Shown one piece after another: positions 26,404 to 35,401 of a DNA stretch of 64,000 nt. The stretch covers positions 5,958,065 through 6,022,064 of the forward strand of contig NZ_CP174509.1 in NCBI RefSeq assembly GCF_045920555.1, in the 5' to 3' direction. Made by a program: the position numbers and the translations under genes. Source of the DNA: Pseudalkalibacillus sp045920555. GTDB lineage: Bacteria > Bacillota > Bacilli > Bacillales > Fictibacillaceae. The notes beneath the pieces are model-generated. The model made no database searches and had not been told where the DNA came from. It was given only the letters and a program-made list of their open reading frames with translations. The stretch's first letter is position 1. Every line of letters starts with the position of its first letter.

Positions 26404-26522
26404 TCGAAAGCTCCTTCTTACACTTTTAACGTACAAAATCTAAAAATATGTTGATTAACAGACATTTTTATTATTATTGCATATTGAAGCCCTTTCACAC
26501 ATGTTTTATGCTTAAAGTGTTC

Positions 26523-26548
26523 AATTTATCTCGAATTCGAGATAAATT
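26523..26548. promoter_or_regulatory. Perfect 26-bp palindrome, putative TetR operator
   Basis: Each half reads AATTTATCTCGAA; the whole is its own reverse complement. It lies 35 bp upstream of the first SDR start, between the divergent genes. Confidence 0.8.
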
Positions 26549-26582
26549 TCACTTTATATTCTAAACAAGGGGGAAGGTCAAC

Positions 26583-27356
26583 GTGACAAGATTAGCAGGT
26601 AAAGTAGCAATCGTAACAGGTGCAGCAGGTGGTATTGGGAAAGAAGTCGTACAAAAATTAGCTAACGCACAAGCGAAAGTTGTATTAGTTGATTTAAATG
26701 AAGATGCAATCAAAGCCGTTCAAGCTGAGCTTGGTTTAACAGAAGAAAATAGCTTAGTAGTAAAAGCGGATGTTTCAAATGAAGAAAATGTTAAAAATTA
26801 TGTAGATCAAGCGATTTCTAAATTTGGTCGTATTGATGGCTTTGTAAATAACGCAGGCGTTGAAGGTCCAGCTAAACCACTTGAAGAAGTTACAGAAAAA
26901 GATTTTGATTTCGTATACGGGATTAATGTAAAAGGCGTACTTTTCGGTCTTAAATATGTATTGCCAATAATGAAAGCACAAAAATCTGGTTCAATTGTTA
27001 ATACTTCATCTGTAGCAGGTTTAATTGGTTCACCAAGCATGGTATTATACAACTCATCTAAACATGCTGTAATGGGTATTAATAAAGTTGCCGCTTTAGA
27101 AGCAGCAGCATATAACGTTCGTGTGAACACAGTAAACCCAGGAGTGATTAATACACAAATGATGCGTAAAATTGAAGCAAATGTCGCGCCAGGTGCAGCA
27201 GAAGCAGCACAAGCAGCTTATAACGATGCAGTACCAATGAAACGCTACGGTGAACCTGAAGAAGTAGCTAACGTAATTGCGTTTTTACTGTCTGACGAAG
27301 CTTCTTATGTAAGCTCATCTTCATTCACGATCGATGGTGCTTTATACAACGTGTAA
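26583..27356 (+). CDS. Short-chain dehydrogenase/reductase (first of pair)
   Basis: 257 residues, classical SDR: cofactor motif TGAAGGIG (near 12-19), NNAG (about 90), active-site Ser near VNTSSVAG and YNSSK (about 156-160), then NTVNPG. An acidic Asp after the second strand (VLVDLNED) predicts NAD(H). GTG start after GGGGGAAGG. Codon use is richer in GCA, GTA and AAA than in the flanking core genes, consistent with acquired DNA. Substrate not predictable. Confidence 0.92.
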   Translation: MTRLAGKVAIVTGAAGGIGKEVVQKLANAQAKVVLVDLNEDAIKAVQAELGLTEENSLVVKADVSNEENVKNYVDQAISKFGRIDGFVNNAGVEGPAKPLEEVTEKDFDFVYGINVKGVLFGLKYVLPIMKAQKSGSIVNTSSVAGLIGSPSMVLYNSSKHAVMGINKVAALEAAAYNVRVNTVNPGVINTQMMRKIEANVAPGAAEAAQAAYNDAVPMKRYGEPEEVANVIAFLLSDEASYVSSSSFTIDGALYNV

Positions 27357-27398
27357 TTATATGATCTTTTAAATTTAGTAGGGAAGGTGCATTTAGAT

Positions 27399-28181
27399 AT
27401 GAAACGATTTGAAGATAAAGTAGTTGTCGTTACTGGAGGTGGCTCAGGTTTAGGTAGAGCCGCAGCATTGGAAGTTGCAAAAGAAGGTGCTAAGCTCGTC
27501 CTTGTTGATTTGAACAGCAGTGCTTTAGAAGAGAGTAAATCTGAAATTCTTGCTGATGCTCCCGAGGCAGTGGTTGAATTAGTCGTAGCAAACGTTGCGG
27601 ACGAAAAAGAAGTGGAAAAATACGTGCAGTTTACAATTAATACATTTGGTAAGATTGATGGCTTTTTCAACAATGCGGGAATTGAAGGAAAACAAAATCT
27701 AACAGAAGACTTTGGGATTGACGAATTTAACCGTGTAGTTAGCGTGAATTTGAATGGTGTCTTCTACGGAATGAAATATGTATTAAAAGAAATGAAAAAA
27801 CAAAGATTTGGTTCCATCGTGAACACAGCTTCTGTTGGTGGTATTCGTGGTGTTGGTAACCAATCTGGATATGCGGCAAGTAAACACGGAGTTGTTGGCC
27901 TAACTCGAAATTCAGGTGTAGAATATGGTCAATACGGTGTAAGCATTAAAGCGATCGCACCTGGTGCAATTATGACACCGATGGTTGAAGCATCATTAAA
28001 ACAAATTGGTGGAGACAATTGGGAAGCTGCTGGAAAAGAGTTTGTCAGTGTCAACCCAATGAAACGTTTTGGTAAACCTGAAGAGGTTGGCTATTTAGTC
28101 GCATTTCTATTGTCTAATCAAGCAGATTTTATCAATGGTGTAGTTATTCCGATTGACGGTGGCCAATCTTATAAATACTAA
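27399..28181 (+). CDS. Short-chain dehydrogenase/reductase (second of pair)
   Basis: 260 residues from ATG 27399 (GGAAGG upstream). SDR motifs: TGGGSGLG, LVDLNS (NAD preference), NNAG, and YAASK as the catalytic Tyr-Lys. About 43 bp after the previous SDR, so one operon. Pairs of SDRs under a TetR regulator often oxidise an alcohol or steroid-like inducer; that is inference only. A strong terminator follows. Confidence 0.92.
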   Translation: MKRFEDKVVVVTGGGSGLGRAAALEVAKEGAKLVLVDLNSSALEESKSEILADAPEAVVELVVANVADEKEVEKYVQFTINTFGKIDGFFNNAGIEGKQNLTEDFGIDEFNRVVSVNLNGVFYGMKYVLKEMKKQRFGSIVNTASVGGIRGVGNQSGYAASKHGVVGLTRNSGVEYGQYGVSIKAIAPGAIMTPMVEASLKQIGGDNWEAAGKEFVSVNPMKRFGKPEEVGYLVAFLLSNQADFINGVVIPIDGGQSYKY

Positions 28182-28212
28182 TAGATTGATTTTACGCAAA
28201 ACTATTATATGA

Positions 28213-28252
28213 CAAAACAAAAAACGACTTTGTGGTCGTTTTTTGTTTTGTA
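28213..28252 (+). terminator. Terminator of the SDR operon
   Basis: Stem AAAACAAAAAACGAC / GTCGTTTTTTGTTTT with a short loop. Confidence 0.9.
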
Positions 28253-28261
28253 CTACCCTTT

Positions 28262-28370
28262 GACTATTCACCGAATGAATGATCTAAATTCCAAAATTTA
28301 TCTCCCAAACCTTCTATTAACGCTTTTGCTCTTTTTTTATGTGCTCTGGAAGGTTGTTTTACTAAATCTT
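28262..28370 (-). pseudogene. Possible coding remnant inside the rlmH-flanked segment
   Basis: Minus-strand frame reads DLVKQPSRAHKKRAKAL, then IEGLGDKFWNLDHSFGE and a stop, without a start codon; an upstream stop interrupts it. Looks like a C-terminal fragment of some gene; family not recognised. Confidence 0.3.
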
Positions 28371-28413
28371 AGAAAGTGGTGCTTCTAATTGCTCACTCTT
28401 CAAAAAACCTCAT

Positions 28414-28893
28414 TTACTTATGATACGGTTCTCCGCGATTGATTTTGAACGCTCTATAAATCTGTTCAACCAGGATCAAGCGCATGAGTTGATGAGGGAA
28501 AGTCATTTTGGAAAAGGATAGCTGGTCATTCGATCTTTTTAAGACTGCTTCACTTAATCCTAAAGAACCTCCGATCACGAAGGCTACTTTCGATTTTCCA
28601 TAGGTAGCGAGCTGATCCAAATTTTTAGCAAACTGCTCTGATGTCTTTTGTTTCCCTTCAATAGCAAGTGCTATGACATAGACATCCTGGCCGATTTTTG
28701 TGAGGATACGTGAACCCTCTTCATCCTTTACCCGCTCCATCTCATTCTCACTTAATTGTTCTGGAGCCTTCTCATCTGAAACCTCGATTACTTCAATTTT
28801 GGCATAAGGCCCAAGCCGTTTTACATACTCTGAGATCCCTTGTTTTAAATACTTCTCTTTTAACTTTCCTACAGTGATGATTTGTATATTCAC
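28414..28893 (-). CDS. rlmH: 23S rRNA (pseudouridine-1915 N3)-methyltransferase RlmH
   Basis: 159-residue SPOUT methyltransferase, usual length. It modifies pseudouridine 1915 in helix 69 of 23S rRNA. N-terminus MNIQIITVGKLKEKYLKQGI, SAM-knot region VAFVIGGSLGLSEAVLKRS and the C-terminal RLILVEQIYRAFKINRGEPYHK are all typical. The last codons are duplicated 2.9 kb away. In staphylococci this 3' end is the SCC attachment site. Upstream lies a DnaA-box cluster. Confidence 0.97.
   Translation of the reverse strand: MNIQIITVGKLKEKYLKQGISEYVKRLGPYAKIEVIEVSDEKAPEQLSENEMERVKDEEGSRILTKIGQDVYVIALAIEGKQKTSEQFAKNLDQLATYGKSKVAFVIGGSLGLSEAVLKRSNDQLSFSKMTFPHQLMRLILVEQIYRAFKINRGEPYHK
28418..28439 (-). repeat. 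Right direct repeat at the rlmH 3' end (putative att site)
   Basis: 22 bp within the end of rlmH, identical to 25515-25536 and in the same orientation; the two bracket a 2.9-kb segment. Confidence 0.85.
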
Positions 28894-28917
28894 AGGTTGT
28901 TCACCCCTATAAACACT

Positions 28918-29032
28918 TTATCCACAAAATTTATCCACATATACACATTTTCTATCCACATTCTGTATAGGAACATTAGTTTGACACCATATATATGGCG
29001 TTATTTTTACAATATTCACAGGTTGTGGATAA
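28918..29032. promoter_or_regulatory. DnaA-box cluster upstream of rlmH
   Basis: TTATCCACA at 28918-28926 and 28931-28939, CTATCCACA at 28952-28960, and TGTGGATAA at 29024-29032 (inside the next gene). B. subtilis has a DnaA-binding cluster at the orthologous locus (yydA), as I recall. Confidence 0.8.
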
Positions 29033-29164
29033 TTTTTCTGCCTCTGTGAGTTCTTTCATTGCAGGAGCTGTTTCATATTCATCAACGATAATTTCTAAAG
29101 CGAGTTCTACATGTTCTTTACAGCATGCGATCACTTTTGGTTCACTTCCTTTTAGCTTATTCAC
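28976..29164 (-). CDS. CxxH/CxxC small protein
   Basis: 62 residues with ACCKEH near the N-terminus and CEYCKNNA near the C-terminus, a probable zinc site. It matches the conserved Bacillales CxxH/CxxC family located next to rlmH. Function unknown. Start is given as the first in-frame codon at 29164; no strong ribosome site was seen. Confidence 0.8.
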   Translation of the reverse strand: MNKLKGSEPKVIACCKEHVELALEIIVDEYETAPAMKELTEAEKLSTTCEYCKNNAIYMVSN

Positions 29165-29203
29165 ATGTTAATAGTGTAGCATAATCGTTATTTTTACATG
29201 AAA

Positions 29204-29227
29204 AAGGGAGAGTCTTGATTACTCTCC
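29204..29227 (-). terminator. Terminator overlapping the htrC stop
   Basis: Stem GGGAGAGT / ACTCTCCC followed by TTTTT on the minus strand; the stem includes the last codons of the protease gene. Confidence 0.85.
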
Positions 29228-30418
29228 CGATCCTTTTGATTCTCCTAATGTCATTGTTGTCGTCTTCTTTTCCCCTTCACGATAATACGTGATTTCCATT
29301 TCATCTCCGATTTCTTTATTTGTATAAAGATGTTTTCTTAATTCAGCTGGTGAGTTGATCTTCTCGCCATCCAGCTCGACAATGACATCAAATTCCTTCA
29401 AGCCTGCCTCTGCTGAAGGCGATGTCGATTCAACTCCCATTACGACAACTCCTTGACTTACATCATTCGGAATCTTCAGGGTTTGTTGTCTGTGATAGTT
29501 CGATACTTGAGCAAGCGGTACAATTTCAACTCCCATATATGGCCGCATAACTTTTCCATGATTCTCAAGGTCCTCTATGATCGGCTGGGCAATATCAGAA
29601 GGAATTGCAAATCCGATCCCTTCTACTGCTTGTTGTGCTATTTTCATTGAATTGATACCAATTACTTGGCCTTTAATATTGATTAAAGCACCACCACTAT
29701 TACCAGGGTTGATTGCTGCATCTGTCTGGATGACTTCAGCTTGCCAATCGGGCTGTCCATCACCATTAGGATCTACAGGAATCGTACGATCAGCGGCACT
29801 GACGATTCCTTGTGTGACTGTACCAGGAAAGTTTCCTAGAGGATTTCCGATGGCAATGGCGGGTTCCCCAGGTTTTAAATTGCTGGAACTACCAAACTCT
29901 GCAACTTCCTCGACTTTGCTTCCATCAACCTGTAACACAGCCAGATCCATAATCTGATCAAAGCCGAGCAGCTCAGCTTCTAATTTAGTGCCATCTACAA
30001 GGGCGATTTCTAATTGAGTCGCATTGGCAACAACATGTGCATTGGTGACGACGAATGCCTTACCGCCTTCTTTTTTATAAATGACACCGGAGCCGACACC
30101 AGCTTGATTTTCCTGTGAAAACATACTTGATCTCTGTATATTCTCGACCTCGACGACCGAGCCTTGTGCTTTTTCGACGGCTTCTGTAATTGCTGTATTG
30201 ACATCGACGTTTACCGTTTCATTCGTTACATTTTGTTCTGTATCCCCTGCAGCGTCCTTGTTCGGGTTTAATTCCATATCTGAAAATAACCCGAAGTCAG
30301 TAGCAAAAATAACGAGGAGAGCTCCTAACAGGACACCTGTCAAACCCATTAAAAAGCCTCTTGATTTGTTCCCCTTTTGTCTTTGAGGATTACGAGGATC
30401 TTCATCATAGTAACCCAT
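29219..30418 (-). CDS. htrC: Membrane-anchored HtrA/DegP serine protease
   Basis: 399 residues. Cytoplasmic charged N-terminus, one transmembrane anchor (about 21-40), a trypsin-like domain with catalytic His128 (TNAHVV), Asp158 (MDLAVL) and Ser241 (PGNSGGAL), then one PDZ domain (about 290-390). In B. subtilis the orthologue yyxA sits directly after yycJ, as here. Envelope quality-control protease; CssRS control is known for other htr genes, not evident here. Confidence 0.95.
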   Translation of the reverse strand: MGYYDEDPRNPQRQKGNKSRGFLMGLTGVLLGALLVIFATDFGLFSDMELNPNKDAAGDTEQNVTNETVNVDVNTAITEAVEKAQGSVVEVENIQRSSMFSQENQAGVGSGVIYKKEGGKAFVVTNAHVVANATQLEIALVDGTKLEAELLGFDQIMDLAVLQVDGSKVEEVAEFGSSSNLKPGEPAIAIGNPLGNFPGTVTQGIVSAADRTIPVDPNGDGQPDWQAEVIQTDAAINPGNSGGALINIKGQVIGINSMKIAQQAVEGIGFAIPSDIAQPIIEDLENHGKVMRPYMGVEIVPLAQVSNYHRQQTLKIPNDVSQGVVVMGVESTSPSAEAGLKEFDVIVELDGEKINSPAELRKHLYTNKEIGDEMEITYYREGEKKTTTMTLGESKGSGE

Positions 30419-30466
30419 TTATCTCATCCTCCCTTTCAGTTATCCTTGTTATGCCCATTATAAACA

Positions 30467-30548
30467 AAAAAAACCGTCAGACTCCGGAATATGGGTGATT
30501 TTTGACATTTATAAACCACTTACTATATTTCCGTAACTGACAGTTTTT
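30467..30548 (-). terminator. Terminator after the walRKHIJ operon
   Basis: Long imperfect stem ACTGTCAG...CGGAAATAT with ATATTCCGG...CTGACGGT and a T-run on the minus strand. It separates walJ from htrC. Confidence 0.75.
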
Positions 30549-30561
30549 AAACCTGTACTTT

Positions 30562-31350
30562 CTATACAGTTATAAGTTCTGTCGGAACTTCTGCGTCCGT
30601 ATCATAGAGGGCTACCTTTTCACCGATTTCAAATCCGCGATTCTCCAAGGTTTGCTGAACCGACATTCTAGCTAGATCTTTCATATTGTTATCCTTGCTT
30701 AGATGGGCCAGATAAATACGACGTGTTTTGTCACCGATTATTTCAGCCAGGGCTTCACCGGCGTCTTCATTGGATACATGGCCTTGATCGCCGAGGATCC
30801 GACGCTTGATATTCCATGGGTATCTCCCCATCATCAACATATCGATATCGTGGTTCGATTCGAAAATAATCATGTCTGAATCTTTAACTGTGCCTTTGAT
30901 CCGATCACTGACATAGCCCATATCGGTTGCTAGCGTGAACTTCTTAGCTCCTTGATGAAAAACATAAAATTGGGGTGAGGCGGCATCATGCGATACACCG
31001 AATGACTCGACATCCAAATCACCAAAGGATTGTACCCGCTCACATTCGAAGTGGAACTTCAGATCAGTCGGTATTTTGCCGATTTGGTTTTCCATAGCAA
31101 GCCACGTTTTTTCATTGGCATAGATCGGCAGTTTGTAACGCCGTGATAAAATTCCCAAGCCTTTAATATGATCACTATGTTCATGGGTTACGAGGATCCC
31201 ATCGAGAAATTTAGGATCCCGGTTTATTTTTTTGAACATAGACTCGATTTTCTTCCCACTTAAACCGACATCAACAAGCAGGCGGCTTTTATCTGTTTCA
31301 ACATAACATGCGTTCCCAGTACTTCCACTAGCCAAAACACTAAACTTCAC
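30562..31350 (-). CDS. walJ: WalJ metallo-beta-lactamase-fold exonuclease
   Basis: 262 residues from the GTG at 31350, one base after the walI stop, with GTGAGG as ribosome site; the open frame extends back into walI. Beta-lactamase-fold motif THEHSDHIKG, and further His ligands (LAHLSKDN). YycJ/WalJ acts in coordinating replication, repair and division. Last gene of the wal operon. Confidence 0.95.
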   Translation of the reverse strand: MKFSVLASGSTGNACYVETDKSRLLVDVGLSGKKIESMFKKINRDPKFLDGILVTHEHSDHIKGLGILSRRYKLPIYANEKTWLAMENQIGKIPTDLKFHFECERVQSFGDLDVESFGVSHDAASPQFYVFHQGAKKFTLATDMGYVSDRIKGTVKDSDMIIFESNHDIDMLMMGRYPWNIKRRILGDQGHVSNEDAGEALAEIIGDKTRRIYLAHLSKDNNMKDLARMSVQQTLENRGFEIGEKVALYDTDAEVPTELITV

Positions 31351-31351
31351 G

Positions 31352-32161
31352 TTATTCCTCACTTTCTTCATCTTCGTCTTCGTATTTATCAAGCGTAATG
31401 ACCGAGGAATCGGTCGCATCCACCATCAGCTCTTGATCTTCAGTGACGATGTGCCAGCTTGGTACAAACACTTTCCATCCTTCATTCGTAATCAATGTAA
31501 AGTAGACTAGATCAATATCTAGCAAAGTAGTACCAGGAGGTATGTTCTGAACTAACAACGCTTCTTCAGCTGTAATCAATTTATCGTCAGTATCCTCTTC
31601 GGTAATATCCATTGATGTCAGCTTATAACTGGTAATCTCATCATCTTGGTTGGTAGATATCTCAATCAACCCAGTCAAGTTATTTTCAGTAACATAATCA
31701 CTGAAATAGAAGGGGACTTCCTCTTTGTGTTGTCTGAATAAATATAGATTACGCTCCTCATCATGCTTCCAATATTCATATTGTTCATGAATCGGGACAT
31801 ACTCCTCTATGAAAGTTTCAAGTTCGGCCTTATTATCACTGTCTGTTGAAAGAGAAATAGGTTCATCCAATACGGAATAGATGATCTTGTTTGCCAACAC
31901 AGTGACTTCCTGGTTGGAATTCTTTTTTGTAAACTCTGCTGCCTTTTCTTCTGTAAACTTTGTAGATGTCCCGCTCACAAGCGGTAGGTCCTGGTCAATC
32001 GTTGGTAATTTTTCATCATATTTGATATCCAACTTTTTTAAGGTTTCTTCCTTGAGAGTATCGAAATCCGGATATTCTTTTTCGTATAATTCTGTTCCAA
32101 GATAGAAATTTAGAATAAGAAAGGTAAATATGAAGATGGTTTTGATGTTTTTCCAATCCAT
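31352..32161 (-). CDS. walI: WalI (YycI) regulator of WalK
   Basis: 269 residues: short cytoplasmic N-terminus, one transmembrane helix (about 8-22), then an extracytoplasmic YycI domain and an acidic tail (YEDEDEESEE). With WalH it forms a membrane complex restraining WalK in Bacillus. Three bases separate it from walH. Confidence 0.93.
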   Translation of the reverse strand: MDWKNIKTIFIFTFLILNFYLGTELYEKEYPDFDTLKEETLKKLDIKYDEKLPTIDQDLPLVSGTSTKFTEEKAAEFTKKNSNQEVTVLANKIIYSVLDEPISLSTDSDNKAELETFIEEYVPIHEQYEYWKHDEERNLYLFRQHKEEVPFYFSDYVTENNLTGLIEISTNQDDEITSYKLTSMDITEEDTDDKLITAEEALLVQNIPPGTTLLDIDLVYFTLITNEGWKVFVPSWHIVTEDQELMVDATDSSVITLDKYEDEDEESEE

Positions 32162-32164
32162 TGT

Positions 32165-33574
32165 TTACCCTCCTTCATTCTTGATAGGATCTATCGATTC
32201 AAAATCTACTTTTAACCAGGAAGATCTGATCTTATAGTACCATGCTGGTTCTAAATACAACGTATTGCCTATACCTACATTCTGACTATCAGGGTCAAGT
32301 TTAAGCGCATAACCGATCGTGATATCCGATATATTGTTGGCATTGCTTAGTTCTGATAAAGCTCGGATGACATCGGCTCCTTTTGCCACTGTAGGTGGAG
32401 AATCCTGTTTATCATTATAAAATTCTTCCCTCAAATAGACTAATGATCGTTCATATTCACTTGCTTGATTCGTCATCCAATTTAATGAAATCTGCCCAAT
32501 GCTATTGTCCATGATCGGAAACCCGTTCATGATCATCCGATAGGAAATTTCCTTCTGTTGGTTGGATGTATTGGTGTCTAAAGACGAATCGTAGTAATGA
32601 TAAAGATGGAATGTATTGGTCCACCCAGCATGATTATTGATCCAATCCAGGCTTTGAATGATGGCATTTTGTCTTGACAATTCATCCTGGCTGTTCAGAT
32701 TGATATAAGTAAGTTCGTTAGAGTCTTGATGATAAGTGATTTGGCTCTTTGATTTCGCATACACAATTTTGTTGTCCGTCTTCCTTGTAGCCACATCTCT
32801 AGGTAGGAGAGCTTTTACAAATAAGTTGACATCGACTTCACTTGTTGTGTAAAAGTAGGTATCGACCTTCATTTCTTCAATAGGTAAGTAGAAACTATTT
32901 CCATCAAGCTCATATTCTTCGACTTCCACCGTATTCTTCGAAGTTACCATCATTTCAACCAATGCTTTTGTGGATTTATCCGAAATTTCAAATTGATAGA
33001 CGACAGGGTCCATATATTCATCTGAATCCTCATTTGTTTCTTCAGCTTTGAAAATGAACTGTATTTTCCATGCACCTTCATCATTATAGACCCTCAACCG
33101 TTCAACATTTCCCTCATAGTTTGAAAACGGCGTTTCATTGCTGAATTTGAACGTCTCTTTGAGTACATTGACTGGTATACCAGTAGGATAAGTGATATCT
33201 ATCCCATCCGAAGAGATATTCTCTTGAAACTCGACCTGATCCTTCCCAATCAACAAAGCACTCTGCAGCTGATTGTAAACTTTATTTTGGTCAGTTGAAT
33301 AAGACCAATAATGCTTTGAATTATGGTGGATAATTACCTGCCGAGGCTGGATGATGTTTGATAGCTTTTCCTTTCTTCCGTCAGGGATTTTCGTCTCAAT
33401 CGGCGCTTCATTCTCCAGGACATTATTATTTGGGGTAAATGTCCAAAGGCTGAATGTCAGGAAAATACTTAGCACAATGAGAAGAGATAACAATACCGTC
33501 TTCAATTTTTCAATATTGTCCCAAATGGTCGTATAGAAATTTTTAAGTTGACGGATGATCCTCTTCCATACCAT
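32165..33574 (-). CDS. walH: WalH (YycH) regulator of WalK
   Basis: 469 residues with a single N-terminal membrane anchor (about 22-45) and a large extracytoplasmic YycH domain. Usual length. The start codon overlaps the walK stop by one base, so the operon is tightly coupled. Confidence 0.93.
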   Translation of the reverse strand: MVWKRIIRQLKNFYTTIWDNIEKLKTVLLSLLIVLSIFLTFSLWTFTPNNNVLENEAPIETKIPDGRKEKLSNIIQPRQVIIHHNSKHYWSYSTDQNKVYNQLQSALLIGKDQVEFQENISSDGIDITYPTGIPVNVLKETFKFSNETPFSNYEGNVERLRVYNDEGAWKIQFIFKAEETNEDSDEYMDPVVYQFEISDKSTKALVEMMVTSKNTVEVEEYELDGNSFYLPIEEMKVDTYFYTTSEVDVNLFVKALLPRDVATRKTDNKIVYAKSKSQITYHQDSNELTYINLNSQDELSRQNAIIQSLDWINNHAGWTNTFHLYHYYDSSLDTNTSNQQKEISYRMIMNGFPIMDNSIGQISLNWMTNQASEYERSLVYLREEFYNDKQDSPPTVAKGADVIRALSELSNANNISDITIGYALKLDPDSQNVGIGNTLYLEPAWYYKIRSSWLKVDFESIDPIKNEGG

Positions 33575-35397
33575 TACACTCTTGCCTCCCTGGTTTGATG
33601 AGTTGGAAGCTTTACATGAATCGTCGTGCCTTTTCCATACTCACTTTCTGCCCAGATTTCCCCGTTATGCGCCTTGACGACCTCACTCGCGATCGCAAGT
33701 CCAAGACCTGTACCGCCAATTTCTCGTGACCTCGCCTTATCGACACGATAGAATCGTTCAAAGATTTTTGTAAGGTTTTGCTTCGGAATTCCAACGCCCT
33801 CATCTTTTATGCTGATATGAACATTGGTCGCTTCTTTTTTAAGGTTGAAGGTGACTTTACCGCCGTCTGGTGAATATTTCAACGCGTTTGAGATGATATT
33901 ATCCAACACTTGAATGATTTTATCTGGATCTATTCTTACTGGCAGTGGTTTATTGTATAAATGCTTTTCAAATGAGATTTTTTCACTTTTCGACATCTCA
34001 AACCGATCGATGACCTGTTGCATCATCTCCGTCAAATTAACCTTCTGGAAGTTTAATTGATAGTCTTTATTATCCATTTTTGATAATTGGAGTAAATCCG
34101 TCACTAGACGGATCATCCGTTCTGTCTCTGTCTGAGTGACCTTCAAGAACTTCGGTGCGAGATTTTCATCCTGCCAAGCCCCTTCTGCCAAAGCTTCCAA
34201 GTAACTTCTCATTGTCGTCAACGGGGTCCTTAGTTCATGAGATACGTTAGAGACAAACTCCCTGCGTTCTTTCTCAATTTGTTCTTGTTCTGTTACGTCG
34301 TGCAAAACGGTGATGATCCCATTCACCGGACCATCATCTTTCTGGATGACAGAGAAACTTGAACGGATAATAAAAGGCACTTCTTTTGAGCTATAGTCTA
34401 AAATCAATGAACTCGGTGATTCTTCTAGCTGGTCAATCGAAAAATCTTCTTCCAAACCTAGAATTTCTGGTAAAAACAAGCCCATCGCTTCATGGCGTGA
34501 TAAAGACAGCATTTCCTCTGCACGATCGTTCATAAGAATGATATAACCCTCACGATCAGTTGCAATAACGCCATCTGTCATATAAGAAAGGACCGAACGA
34601 AGCTTCGTACGTTCACTTTCGGTAATTTCATTCGCTTCCTGCAGCTTGTTTGTCAGATCATTAAAAGATGCCGCCAACTGTCCAATTTCATCCCTATCAT
34701 AGACCCGGACCTTACGGGTGAAGTCTCCCCTCGCCATGACTTGCGCCTGCTTCTGCATATCTGCTAACGGGCGGGTGATCGTTCTTGCGAGAATTATGCC
34801 TAATAATGCGGTTATTGCCAGGGCAATAATTGTCGCATTTGCAAGAATTTCGTTGAGTGTCCGCGACAATTCGTATATTTCTTCAATGGATGCTTCAATA
34901 TAAAGCGTCCCCAAGACATCCCCATCAGTACCTTTTTGAATCGGTTTTGCAACGACATAGGTACGGACAAGTTGATCCCCGACTTTTTTCTGAAAAATAT
35001 CGTTTGTCGGTGAACCTAGTAAGGCTTGGGAAATCATAGGTTGCGTAGTTTTCCTGCCGACGAGACTCTCTTCACTAGCTGCAATAATCTGCTGATCAGT
35101 GTTTACAACCATCAATCGGTCCATATCTGAAAATGACAAGTCTCTAATTAGAGATGTCAAATTTTGATAAGATTCTTCTTTCTCAGTGTCATTAATTATC
35201 TTTTCTAGTTCTTCTTCAAAATTAACTTCTATCATTTCAGCATTTTCATCGACATTCTTTGTGAAGTTATCCTTCAACTTATCTTCTTGCCGCTCCATAA
35301 AAAGAACGCCAATGACTTGCATGGCGATTATGATAAGAAGTATATAAACCACAACAAACTTAAAATGTATTGATTTAAAGAAGCCAACCTTTTCCAT
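33574..35397 (-). CDS. walK: WalK sensor histidine kinase
   Basis: 607 residues: TM1 (about 12-34), extracytoplasmic PDC/Cache domain (35-180), TM2 (about 183-204), HAMP (205-257), PAS (260-375), HisKA with phospho-acceptor His387 (FVSNVSHELRTP) and HATPase with N-box DNIISNALKYSP, DEGVGIP and GGTGLGLA. Essential cell-wall homeostasis kinase acting on WalR. Four bases follow walR. Confidence 0.97.
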   Translation of the reverse strand: MEKVGFFKSIHFKFVVVYILLIIIAMQVIGVLFMERQEDKLKDNFTKNVDENAEMIEVNFEEELEKIINDTEKEESYQNLTSLIRDLSFSDMDRLMVVNTDQQIIAASEESLVGRKTTQPMISQALLGSPTNDIFQKKVGDQLVRTYVVAKPIQKGTDGDVLGTLYIEASIEEIYELSRTLNEILANATIIALAITALLGIILARTITRPLADMQKQAQVMARGDFTRKVRVYDRDEIGQLAASFNDLTNKLQEANEITESERTKLRSVLSYMTDGVIATDREGYIILMNDRAEEMLSLSRHEAMGLFLPEILGLEEDFSIDQLEESPSSLILDYSSKEVPFIIRSSFSVIQKDDGPVNGIITVLHDVTEQEQIEKERREFVSNVSHELRTPLTTMRSYLEALAEGAWQDENLAPKFLKVTQTETERMIRLVTDLLQLSKMDNKDYQLNFQKVNLTEMMQQVIDRFEMSKSEKISFEKHLYNKPLPVRIDPDKIIQVLDNIISNALKYSPDGGKVTFNLKKEATNVHISIKDEGVGIPKQNLTKIFERFYRVDKARSREIGGTGLGLAIASEVVKAHNGEIWAESEYGKGTTIHVKLPTHQTREARV

Positions 35398-35401
35398 TTA
35401 A

